Of a stretch of 64,000 nt of DNA, positions 53,950-64,000 are shown in pieces. Source of the stretch: Branchiostoma floridae (taxonomy: Eukaryota > Chordata > Leptocardii > Amphioxiformes > Branchiostomatidae); assembly GCF_000003815.2 (NCBI RefSeq), contig NC_049981.1, positions 1,084,605 to 1,148,604 of the forward strand. The letters run 5' to 3'. The translations under genes were made by a program, and so were the position numbers. The notes under the pieces are model-generated. The model searched no databases, was not told the origin of the DNA, and was given only the letters and a program-made list of their open reading frames with translations. Within the stretch, counting starts at the first letter, position 1. Each line of letters opens with the position of its first letter.

Positions 53950-54260
53950 TATGTATAGATAACACCAGTCACTGCAATTTAGCGAAGACACAAGCCATTT
54001 GGAAATTCAAGCAAAATTAATGTTCTACCTTTAAGTGAGATATCAGGTTGTAGCTCTTGATGTACAGAGTATGATGATATAAAAATCATTATTCTACAAT
54101 GTTCACAACTTAAGATATCATTGATGAAAAATGCAAGGAGACCGCGGCCTTTTTCAAGCATCCCGATATCTTTTTGGGTCACCCGTCGGAGAGAAATTGG
54201 AACACCGACGGGGTAAACTTACTTGGACCGCCGGTCTAAACTCCCAACCCTACGGACAAA
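53950..54260 (+). repeat. Left arm of 5.5-kb-spaced inverted repeat
   Basis: Ordered markers ATAACACCAGTCACT, ATCCCGATAT, ACACCGACGGGG and GACCGCCGGTCT recur in reverse order and complement at 59180-59470 with similar spacing. Confidence 0.55.
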
Positions 54261-54892
54261 AGCGTAAAAAAACATGCAACCCGCCGGTTTATTTGTGTCC
54301 CGAGGGCTGAGAATTTGTCTCCTCACACCTCTCAGAGAGGTATAAGGGAGAGGTGTGAAAGGCGTGAATTGAGCAATAATACAACCGCCGGTTATAATAT
54401 GACCCCGCCGGGCTCATGTCATAACTGACGGTTTTTCAGTCAGAAGGGGTTTGAATTGATGATAAGCAAAATTCAAACCCCTCAGACTGTTGCCAGAGTG
54501 AAACAGTCATAATGCTAGTATTCTGAGAATGGTCACCACTTCTCAACCTGAAGCAGCCCAAATTTGTCCGATAGTCAAATTTTGAACTGTGACAAAACCT
54601 AATAAACATTCTTTATTATAACCATAAAGATACAACTCTGATAGTATCTTCCTCACAAACTGAACATATTCCAAACTTTATACAGCAAAAGTTTTTTGGA
54701 TGTGATTAGTTTGTCTCCTAAAATCATCGAGGAGATCAACTGTTATAAGGCGTGAATTGACTTTTGTTTTCTACAAGGATGCACACAATGATCTTGTTTT
54801 TGCTTTGTTTTCATTCTGTAGGCCCTGACTTGAAATAAGTTACAATTACATAATGGAGAAAACATACTTAGGACTATAAGATTATAGAAAGT

Positions 54893-55150
54893 TTCATTTG
54901 CAAGTTCTTGTCCGAAGGCTGATTGCAACATGGAACATACAGAATAATAATGTAGTTAACATACAGAAAATAAAAGACAAATTGGTATAGATAACAATTA
55001 TGGTGATAAGTGTAAACAAGTGACTATTCTAGCAATAATATGGACTGCTGAGAGCTACAATCTATATATTAGCCTTTTGGATTTGACTTCTTTCATGGAA
55101 GCAGTGGAAGACAAAGTGTCCCACTTTTTCTATAATGAGTGGGTTATGTG
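54893..55150 (-). mobile_element. LINE 3' end, same family as 13427-14441
   Basis: The - strand reads KVGHFVFHCFHERSQIQKAN then stop, parallel to [20 protein letters not shown] in the 13.4 kb copy, and ends with the diverged 3' motif GCAATCAGCCTTCGGACAAG, AACTTGCAAATGAAA. Confidence 0.75.
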
Positions 55151-55605
55151 ACGTTAACAGGCTAAAGGTTATAGTTTGTTTTCGTCTGTAAATATTTGGA
55201 AATTTTGTGGATTTTGTACTGCCTCTTCGATTAACTCTTTTCTTTCCTGGTCATTATAGAGGCAGTTGGACTAAGAAGTAAAATGTAGCTGTATTTCGTC
55301 TTTCACCAGGTTTGAAATACAATAGTTTAAACAGGTTCTTTCACCCACAGGTAGCTTGTTGTACCGCACCACCATTTCTCAATTTCAAGGGGGTGGGCGC
55401 TAATTCTAATCTAAGTTTGCACATTGCTGATCATACCTCATGTTTAGTAACGTTATATAATTTTCCATTGAGTATTCCTTCTTTAGTTTCTTGGATTTGG
55501 AAAGTCTTAACTTACCATTATCTGTAGACCGTCTATGAAAAAATGTCTGGATATATACACCTTCCAGTCATATAAGGTATATGTACCAGTGCTCCAAATA
55601 ATAGA

Positions 55606-55700
55606 AGTTTATTTGCAAGTTCATGCCCGAGGGCTAATTGCAAGTACATGGTATAAACTTAGACAGACAAAAAGCCCCACCTTTTCTACAATTTGTGGGT
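55606..55700 (-). mobile_element. LINE 3' end, short copy of the same family
   Basis: The - strand gives NPQIVEKVGLFVCLSKFIP, then the 3' end GCAATTAGCCCTCGGGCATG and AACTTGCAAATAAA. Strongly 5'-truncated. Confidence 0.75.
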
Positions 55701-55719
55701 TCTGTGATTTCAAGAGAAT

Positions 55720-56054
55720 AATCAACAACTACTGTCAATTATCCATTTAGTGTGAATGGACCTTTGTTGTCTGCTGTGTTCCAATTTGCATACAAAAAAG
55801 AGAATAGCCAACAGCTGATTGTCGCTGAGCACAACAGTGAGAAATCTTTTTGTGCATTCTAACAATACGGTTACTATCCATGTTAGAGTCGATTCTGAGT
55901 CACCGCGAGGGTTGCCATTGTCATCATTTACAAATGTTTTCAATTGTTTTCAATTATATGTCTGGGAAATTTTATACTTTTGGAAATATTTTGAATGCTA
56001 TTTGACTTTCTAAATATTTTCCCCAGTGTGTAAACCTTTGAATATTCACGATAT
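55720..56054. other. No recognised gene
   Basis: Nothing supported in this stretch before the gap. Confidence 0.4.
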
Positions 56055-56154
56055 NNNNNNNNNNNNNNNNNNNNNNNNNNNNNNNNNNNNNNNNNNNNNN
56101 NNNNNNNNNNNNNNNNNNNNNNNNNNNNNNNNNNNNNNNNNNNNNNNNNNNNNN
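56055..56154. other. Assembly gap (exactly 100 N)
   Basis: Exactly 100 N, the conventional length for a gap of unknown size. Confidence 0.99.
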
Positions 56155-56219
56155 TGACAAGTCACATACATGTACGCCATTTTGAGCTGTAAGAAATGAC
56201 GCTACCCTTTGACCTCAAC

Positions 56220-56360
56220 ATAATGTTTCATTCGGATGAGACTGAGGGCGCACTAATCGGATTGCCGAAGACGAGTGTGAACGCAATTTTGGATCGGATA
56301 GAATCTTTTTTATTCGGATAAATGTTTTATCCGAATCATTTTTCTGAGTGTGAATGGGGT
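56220..56360. repeat. Palindromic segment, possible MITE end
   Basis: GAGTGTGAACGCAATTTTGG and TTTTTCTGAGTGTGAATGGG flank a perfect 10-bp palindrome TTCGGATAAA-TGT-TTTATCCGAA. No target duplication was found. Confidence 0.4.
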
Positions 56361-56859
56361 CTAAAGCATTAAGTCTATGGGAAGCTTGCAAGAGATGTGT
56401 ATTGGTATTCAGACTTTAAGTCATTAAACACTGTCACTGTTCCCATTTTCCATTGACCTTACACCATGAATATTAAAGATTCAGACAGTGAATTTGCATC
56501 ATAATCATTAATTACCCTGAATGACAGTGGTGAGTAATTTACAGGTAAGGTCCAGAAATGAATTATGCATTGGGCAGCCAGGTGAGGCTACCTTAGAAAA
56601 TACAGCTGATAGACAGAAAGAAGTGAAAATGTCAAGCCAAGTTGACCATACTGAAACAGCTTACTAAACCTAACACCATAACCGTTATAAGGCAAAAAGG
56701 GTGGACCATTTGGTGGCACTTGAACCCCGGTGTTTAAGTCAATACTTGAAACATATAACAGCTATATGGTTTGCATGGGTTATATAAGGTGTTATATAAC
56801 TAAGCCAAAAAGTAACGGTAATATACTTGTCATATAGTACCCTTTTCTATAAGTCTTAA

Positions 56860-57145
56860 ACAGAAAAACAAGCTCAAGGTTTGAATATTGAAGATTTGGC
56901 CAATGATAAGTGCCTTGTGGAAAATATTCAAAACTTTTGTAAAAATGTTCTAGGCATGCAAAGAAATTCCTGTAACTCTGCATTTGGAGCAGAACTCGGA
57001 GTCTAACCCAACATGGATAAATATAGCAATCTGCATATTAGTTAAGTTACTGGCTAATTAGATTACTTTACACACCCTTTACAAATAGACGCACTACTCT
57101 GCCAACAAAATGTACCTGTTAACAATTGTAAGAAAACTTGGCTCC
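56860..57145 (+). mobile_element. Internal LINE ORF2 fragment, 13.4 kb family
   Basis: VENIQNFCKNVLGMQRNSCN then SAFGAELGV matches the [14 protein letters not shown] region of the 13.4 kb copy, followed by decayed sequence including CKKTWLHHVK. Confidence 0.65.
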
Positions 57146-57529
57146 ACCATGTAAAACAAATACAAATAATAATAAATAAAAAACAAATGGTTATTCCTAT
57201 CTATGGATTCTAGTTTTCTACTTCACATGAAACCAAGGATGAAACTCAGACACAGACCATCTATAGTATCTACACTGTTTTGTCATGTCAAAACATGAGA
57301 TCATGGAAAATCTCTGTAAGCCTCATGCACCGAATACTGACCCAGTCTGAGAGGCAAATTTTTGCCTGGGCTAAGCCCTTTGTAATAGCAAAAGGCTAGT
57401 TGGGCAGCCCTGGCTGTGTGAGCTGAACAGCCACACCAATAAACAGATAATGCATTAAATAAAAAAAAACTTGAAGTAGGGGGAAACTCAATCCAACTCA
57501 AAATTACAAACAATTTCACTCAAAAACAT

Positions 57530-58015
57530 TACATTAGTGCCACCGCCTCTGCCCAAATTGAATACACTGTGCTACGAGAAGTTGGTAACAGATGTTTGGG
57601 TTTGAAAAGACAAAGAAAACATCCACAGAAAAAACAAAACAAAAGGTGGTTTGATAAAGGCTGCACAGAAGTGAAGCTAATAAAAACTACCTTACATCCG
57701 CCAAACCCAGAAATAAGAGGAAGGTACTTTAAAGTGAGCGAAGAATGCAAAAAAAATGGTGAAAAAGATTAACAGCGCGACTTTCACATATAATGCAAGA
57801 CAAATGTTACAAAAAGGTTACCGGATGTCTTTGATGACCATCCCTGCAACCCACCTATGTTACACAATAATAAAGTCATGTTTATTAAATGCAGATGACC
57901 AGATACTTTTGTCTGAATCTCAATAAGATCTGCAAACTTCTCTAAGTAGATTAGAAATTTATTGTGAATCAAGGAAATTGAGCATTAACCTATAGAAAAC
58001 TAAAAGTCATTCCCG
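57530..58015 (+). mobile_element. LINE ORF2 fragment, linker to RT palm
   Basis: NKRWFDKGCTEVKLIKTTLH followed by PPNPEIRGRYFKVSEECKK is the linker between endonuclease and RT. Then, with stops, comes LLNADDQILLSESQ (YADD changed to NADD) and LEIYCESRKLSIN, the RT palm. A large part between the two is deleted. Inactive. Confidence 0.7.
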
Positions 58016-58419
58016 GGTGTCAGCATGTTATTTCTTTCTGTTTCTACTCTTTCTTACAGTTATCACGAAAGGTGGCCCTCTGCCAAAGGAGCCATTTTCA
58101 TTATAATAGACATGTACATGTAGTAGAAATTGCTCAATTATTGCTATCTCAGGGCATTGTTGTAAATTCAGCTGGCACATTCAAGGCAAGTAACAAATAT
58201 CTTCACACCAAAGGCTTTTTCATGAAACAAGCAAAGTAAACATTGGCAGCCTAGTAGGTTTGAATCAGAATAGAAATGTTTACTTTAGCCTCTTTGGGCT
58301 AGGGATTAGTGTATCTGCAAGGGATTATCTGTCTACCTGATGAGTGTAATGAGCTCCTCTTTACATCAATGTGTCCTAGGGTTACACTCAGTGAGAATTG
58401 AGAAGATACTAGTAGGTAC

Positions 58420-58606
58420 CCGTGTTCGGGCTTTTCGTCTCCCTCTGCTTCCAAAAAACAAGTCAAACCCAACCAGTTTAGAAATAGCCAACGATAGTAT
58501 TAGAGTAGAATATTGTTTATAACTGTTTATTGTCACTAATTATCTACTATGTTTATACCATGCACTTGCAATTAGCCCTCGGGCATGAACTTGCAAATAA
58601 ACTTCT
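58420..58606 (+). mobile_element. LINE 3' end, 13.4 kb family
   Basis: GLFVSLCFQKTSQTQP resembles the family's C-terminus, and the end is GCAATTAGCCCTCGGGCATG then AACTTGCAAATAAAC. Confidence 0.72.
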
Positions 58607-59179
58607 CTCTTCCTCAACTCAGATTAGACATAGGCTGAGTTCCTCACAATTCAGCCCCTGGTTGCAAAGAGAGTCAGAGTAGTCGGCCCACCCAATAAAT
58701 AATGATAAACTGGCACCAGCCACCCTGCTGGGAGGCCAGTGGCAATTTCGTTAACTAAGGTTACAGGGACAATGTTATATCCCCAAGTCTTGTGTGATTA
58801 AAAAAAAAGAAGAAATATCAGACCCGGTGTAGTTCCTTGGGCAGACAAGGCTGTGCTATTCTTTCAAAGATAACTTTTCTTCATACCTAAATGGAGCATT
58901 GAAGTCTAGCAAATTGTATTGACTTAGCTAACTATATAAAATACAACCTTTTCCCGCCTTAAGCGGGGGACGGGTCAGTAATATTTCCCGAAGACCTTCT
59001 GTCCACCCCGCCGGTCTGTACCTGAGTTGCCAGGTAGTCTGAATCTGTCATACAGGTGCTAATTACACAAGCTTACCAGGTGTGAATTCTAATTGCATAA
59101 CAGCTTTTTGGTGCATTCTATTTAATTCAGTGACTTTCATGGTGTTAATTGTATGCGGTCTTCAATCGGGGTAAGCTCT
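58607..59179. other. No recognised gene
   Basis: Contains GACGGGTCAGTAATATTTCC and CCCGCCGGTCTGTACC near 58970-59030, a further copy of the CCGCCGGTC motif of the nearby inverted repeat. Nothing else supported. Confidence 0.4.
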
Positions 59180-59470
59180 GAAGACCGCCGGTCTGACCTG
59201 ATTGGACCTGCGGGGTCAAGAATTTTTTTCGGGATTCGGTGTCTAACCGTCGGGATATGCAATTTTCAAAGTCAAATATCTCAATAAATTTGTACGTTAT
59301 GACCATAAAAAAGGAACCTCATACTTCAGATAACATGACCTTTCCAATGGTATGTAAAAATTTGATGTATGTTCAGGAAGAAAAAAGTTGAAAAATGGGG
59401 ATTTCACGATGACTGCGTTCAAATCAGGAAAATGACATTCTTAGAATAAAGTGACTGGTGTTAGATAGAT
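59180..59470 (-). repeat. Right arm of 5.5-kb-spaced inverted repeat
   Basis: Carries, in reverse, the markers of the left arm at 53950-54260: GACCGCCGGTCT, CGGTGTCTAACCGTCGGGAT and AGTGACTGGTGTTA. Confidence 0.55.
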
Positions 59471-59728
59471 AGGCAGTTCAAACAACGTTTATATAGTGTA
59501 GTCCCAAACTAAAAATGATTGCATACACAAACAGACTGAAGTGTCATACATTGTATTACGATTATTGTCTTTCTTGAAATATCAGAAATAATAGTCATTT
59601 CTTTCTTAAATCGTGATTAACACATGCAGAGTGGTTTGGCGTGTTCCCAGCCTAGATATCCGCACACCCACAGGACGAGCCATCTTTATGCCACTGCTGT
59701 CAGAAATCTATGAAAATAGAGACACGAA

Positions 59729-59970
59729 GAGTAGAAAAAAATGCAGCTTTTTACAGAGAGTAACTGATGTGATTTTCTTTGTGGCATATACGATGCTGCN
59801 NNNNNNNNNNNNNNNNNNNNNNNNNNNNNNNNNNNNNNNNNNNNNNNNNNNNNNNNNNNNNNNNNNNNNNNNNNNNNNNNNNNNNNNNNNNNNNNNNNNG
59901 AGTAGAAAAAAATGCAGCTTTTTACAGAGAGTAACTGATGTGATTTTCTTTGTGGCATATACGATGCTGC
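59729..59970 (+). other. Exact 71-bp duplication on both sides of a 100-N gap
   Basis: GAGTAGAAAAAAATGCAGCT through ATACGATGCTGC occurs identically immediately left (59729-59799) and right (59900-59970) of the gap. An overlap of contig ends that was not merged is the simplest reading. Confidence 0.92.
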
Positions 59971-60059
59971 TGCAAGTCGTGATGGATACCGTATACATTA
60001 ATGTCCTCCCCAGCCCGTTGTCTGTGGGGACGGCCAACATTCTCCAACACCACCCTCTT

Positions 60060-61850
60060 TGTTAGGTCAATGAAGTCCTGCTACAGGGTTACCACTCGAT
60101 GCTGCCATCCATCTGTAATCTTCCTCCCCATCGGTATGCGCTGGCATGTAGTAACAGATAGAGGAAACAGAATAAGTAAAGCTGTTCTTTAGGCTCCACT
60201 GCTTGTTGCGCTCAAAGTTCTCTCCCGGCATGGCGAGCGGCTCGTCTTGGTAGGCATTGATATATCTTTGTGCAACAAGTTCATCGCCACTGTGTCAGTC
60301 TGTAGTGTCAGTCTTCTGCTTTCCTCTTCCAGTTGTACATTCTTCCCTTGTCTTGGAACTCACGGAGGTCTTCAATGCCCAGCCGCCCATCCCTGCCTTT
60401 CCCTCCACACTTTCGTTTCCAGCTCATTAAGGGCTGCATATGTTGCAAATCCAATCAGTCCATGGAAGTTGCAATACATACGGTTTATTTCTGACAAACT
60501 GTCTTCTTGCTACGTGGTTAGAGTCTCCTAGTTCTTTTGCATACGTGGAATGATTTCTTGTTTGTACTTTTCAACAAGCTGGTTGAACCGCCTCTGACGT
60601 GCGGCACCATCACCCATTTTTTTTAAGGTAGACGCCAACTCATTGTACTTCCTACAATTTCTGGTGACGCTGTCAGCCGTCGCATCTTTCCGCAGGTAAA
60701 TTGGAATGCCTCAAGCTGCTCTTCTGCGGCCTTACTTGACACTTGTTGCAGGCCGATTGTAGCCCGGTAACCACCTTACAGTGTGTCTGTGTTGACATTT
60801 TTACCCCTCCCAATAGTACTAGTAGCCCTTCTGTGGTTTATGTCCTCCACGTTGAGGTCAACCAATCATTCTGCTAGCTTTCTGAGTGCATTGTCTCCCA
60901 ACTGTCTGATCGGCCTAGGTATGCTTCTCCTGTCAGTAAATGAACCGCTGGACATATCAATAAATGAATTAATTTCTTGCTTTTACAAAGGTGTCCAGTT
61001 CGTCAATATTGTATTTGCTGACTCACAGTAGAAGAATGTCTGCATGAATGACAAGGCGATATAGTCTGCTAATTCTTCACCATCATATGTCTCGGCTGCT
61101 CGATCCATCTTCAGGTGTGTCCTTATTGCCGCTGCCATATGTGCTTCGAAGGTGTGATGAAGAAATCAATTCAAGGCATTGAAGCTACTTCCTGAAAGGA
61201 CATGAATCAGAAGTTTCAAAAATGTTGGAGCTAGCATCCCCGGACGAAGACCAGGAGGCCAACATGATACACTTGGCCACTTCTATTAAGAAGAGAATAT
61301 CTCATAGGAAAACATTACCAGAATAAGATTTACATCTCGTAAAACATTGCCCATGTTGGAGTTCTTAAAGTAGATGATCGCTTGCCGCATCATCTCAAGC
61401 ATGCTTTGTACAGATGAAATGTTCGTGACCTTTTGTAGGGCTAGATTTAAAGTGTGTGTGATGTAATGCAACCGGCTCAAAACACGTCTTAACTGATGTC
61501 TGATCAAGACATTTATTGTGTGATGCTTCAGGCAGGTTGGAGTTGTCTTGGCCCAGCTGTTCTGTCCAACGCGCCGTTTCAATCTCATACACAAGACTGC
61601 GCAGTGGGCAGGAGATCGACGCCTTTGAACTGTACAACTAGCCCGTGCCACAGATCGGCTCCTAGTCTTTCTTCTTTTTTTCTTGCACTTGTCGCATGTG
61701 TATGTATTCTGGGGCTGGAAGTCACATTTCCGCATCTTCTTTGCTTTCTGGTCTTGCCATAAGTGGTCATTGCGACCATGGTACTTGCCTGAAACAATCA
61801 ATCTGGATAATTGTCTGCTTGTACAACGCAACAGAACAAGTTTATTCTTG
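60060..61850 (-). pseudogene. Decayed transposase-like coding region, family uncertain
   Basis: The - strand is coding-like throughout but broken by many stops and shifts. Pieces include QNTYTCDKCKKKRRK (zinc-binding-like), LHYITHTLNLALQKVTNISS (similar to the C--HTLNLA motif of hAT transposases), LADYIALSFMQTFFYC, INRMYCNFHGLIGFATYAA, and QDFIDLTKRVVLENVGRP. I infer a dead DNA-transposon protein. Part of it may be spliced, but no convincing exon structure was seen. Confidence 0.45.
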
Positions 61851-64000
61851 TCTGCCGAATGAATGCAGCTAAGATGCAGCCGTAAGACTTGCCCTCACGG
61901 CGCATTTTACACGGTTGATCTCTGGGAATGTGATTTGATTGTCTGGGGCCCAGTTGAGTCAGACACTGGAATGCGGTAGTGGGAATGTGTTTGAAGTACC
62001 GACCACGGGGGGAGCCGCCGGGAGTTGTGGGGATGGGCAGGAGGTTTGTCAGCTTCAGCTCCGTAGATGAGTTGAAGGTGGCGGCGGCAGGTTTTTCTAC
62101 GTCCGACTGAGATCGGCTCCTCAGAAGGAGACACGTTATGATATGCTATATAAGTTGTGCTACACTTGATGATATGAACCTGTCCGACTGTTCCAGACAA
62201 AGGTGGCTCTCCTGCCACTGCGTTATAGAACACATTACTAACTTCCTCTGATGAGTAGATGTGATGAACTGGCTAACACTGAGAGATCTAAGAACTTTTC
62301 TCCTTCGAAGTATCATTTTATAAAGCTGCTGTATCGACGTTTCAGAAATTGAATACTAATGTTTAGGAGTATACAAAATTCAACACCTATGTTCGTGTAA
62401 ATACCTGGCTTTGATTTACCTGAATCGATGACATTGTGATCCTTCCCGCCACTTTTTGGCGGCTTGTACATGCTGGCACCATTTTGGGGTTTAGCTTGCT
62501 TCGCGACGTAAACCTTGCTTTTGGAGCAACACTTTCCAATATTTGAAAAGAGATGTATAAACGGTCTTCCCACACAGGAAAATCTGTCAGTCTTGTTAAA
62601 AATCGCTAAGTACTCACATGTAATCTCTGCAAGAGCAACAACATTGCGTATTGTCGATGACGGCGACACCTATTGTTGTGAACAATAAATACACTCCATG
62701 GCAAAAGCAGGCAGATTCGACGTTCCAAGATCGATGACGTAACAATGCAAGCTTCTTCCCATGTTATTTGGGTGTGTTTACCTCCATGATGCAAATGGAA
62801 CGTACTCTTTCTTGTGTTTCATGGAACCATTGATAAATATATATATATATTCCGTGGATGACTTCACGTTCATTATGCGCATCAGCAGTAGAGCTTATAT
62901 GGTGTTTATGGTCATGATGCTTTACACTTACATATATTGCTGTCATTCATATTAATTTTGAAACATATTGCATATACGTCTTGAAAAGCTAGGGAGCTAC
63001 TGTTTTCTCTTATTTGACCGTTAGCTGTTTCGCTGTATAACTGAACAAACGTACATTAGCGCTGAAGTCTGTAAAAAAAACCGTACCGAGGCGTTCACTT
63101 TTGATGAGAAATATCATATTCGACGTCAGAAATGTTTTTAAGATGTTAAAATACCATAGTGGATATTTAGAAAGTCATAATGATGCATGGTCGATATTTA
63201 GAAAGTCACAATGATAGTAGGAATTGTTCTAAACATTAAAGTTATCTCGGTAAGATATTGCTTTAGGCAGCATGTGATGATAGCCCCTAGGAACGACGTC
63301 TGATATGGATCATCACAACACAGACGCCCTCTTCAGATAGGCGTCCCAGTGCCAGTCACTCTCTGTCCTGCTTCTTCCATCATCACCTTTTTTTGCATCA
63401 CTTCTTTTTGCATCGCAAAGTCTTTGTTTGACTCCAGAGCAAGGCTCACAAACCACATTCGTACAAGAATTACTATAACCATTCAACAGAAGTGCTTTTA
63501 ATTCAAAGCTTAGAAAAATACAGTCACGTGTTGGGAAAGATCTTGGTTCGATACCGAGGAACAGTACACCAGGGAACCCCAAAATAGTGCACAGGCAACT
63601 TACTTTTTCCTGATTGACATTATGGGACTCATGAACCGTAGCCCTGCCTCGCACAAAAAGTCAAGCCTGGACACAAAAGACTGTCCTGCTATAATAATGG
63701 AGTCCGAAGAGGCCGCAGCCATATCTGAAGATGAAGGAAACTTTACAGAAATAGTTAATGAAGATGTCCTGGGCACGGACCTCTAAACACTGCGTTTGAG
63801 CTTGACTTCCACGAGTGTTGACTCATTAATATTAATTAATTGGCTCAAACCTCTAACGTTTTGGCGGCAAAACTATGAAATCCAGCCTGGCTCGGTCGTT
63901 CAAAATCAATTCTTCATGCCAGAGTTGAAGCAGCTATCCCATATGCTGTTAGGGCTCAGCTAGGCCTAGTTTCGTATCACTTGCAGAACCGAGTGTGCTT
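61851..64000. other. No recognised gene
   Basis: A - strand frame at 62313-62669 (SKSKVYVAKQAKPQNGA, PPKSGGKDHNVID) has no recognised domain. TTGGTTCGATACCGAGG near 63542 resembles a B-box, but no A-box partner was found. A short (TA)n lies near 62837. Confidence 0.4.

Noticed and set aside
54200-54480. CCGCCGGT-rich stretch as a CpG island promoter
   Set aside because: The motif recurs near 59 kb in an inverted repeat and no exon follows; a mobile element is the better reading.
63313-63654. 113-codon minus-strand frame as a gene
   Set aside because: It contains a phrase resembling LINE C-termini (ESDWHWDAYLKRA) but no domain that can be confirmed, and no splice or promoter context.

Overview
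The window looks like animal nuclear DNA, most likely from a cephalochordate (amphioxus, Branchiostoma). This is inference from the spliced exon/intron structure, the mixing of EGF, C-type lectin and kringle modules, the very AT-rich introns packed with many transposon families, and N-gaps typical of a draft assembly. Nothing bacterial (operons, ribosome binding sites, CRISPR) is present. All calls were read by eye; no alignment or expression data were available.

About 4.6-25.5 kb, + strand: one large gene can be assembled from 24 or 25 exons whose splice phases all agree. In order it holds a cytoplasmic tail made of two tandem ~100-residue repeats, each ending in an NPMY (NPxY-type) motif, a single transmembrane exon (type II topology), a glycosylated stalk exon, eighteen EGF-like exons, and a C-type lectin domain (CTLD) split over three exons. 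A complete kringle exon lies inside the intron between the first two CTLD exons and is phase-compatible with both. Without the kringle the exons sum to 3438 nt (1145 residues plus stop). The EGF exons fall into five types (A-E) arranged as A, ABCDE, ABD, ABCDE, ABDE, so blocks of exons were duplicated. Every type A exon uses a GC donor. Three EGF exons have a mutated splice site and one has lost a cysteine, so the array appears to be turning over. Transposons sit in its introns, and the sister blocks preserve the empty sites.

About 25.5-37.1 kb: few genes. It holds SINE-like pieces, the C-terminal end of a non-LTR element, one terminal-exon-like ORF of unknown product (31.6 kb), a ~250-270 bp tandem repeat, and an inverted orphan copy of the last CTLD exon on the - strand.

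About 37.1-64 kb: I see no confident host gene. The region is a mosaic of decayed or non-autonomous mobile elements: foldback, hAT-type and Harbinger-type MITEs, LINE fragments on both strands, a Penelope-like GIY-YIG fragment with a nearby hammerhead-ribozyme-like motif, and decayed piggyBac-like, RecQ-helicase-like and EnSpm-associated (DUF4218-like) coding pieces, plus long inverted duplications. Five N-gaps interrupt the window. One of them is flanked by an exact 71-bp duplication and is probably a mis-joined overlap.

Taken together, the receptor gene looks like a cassette gene whose extracellular part could vary by skipping symmetric phase 1-1 exons. That is a hypothesis from exon phase and arrangement, not something shown here.
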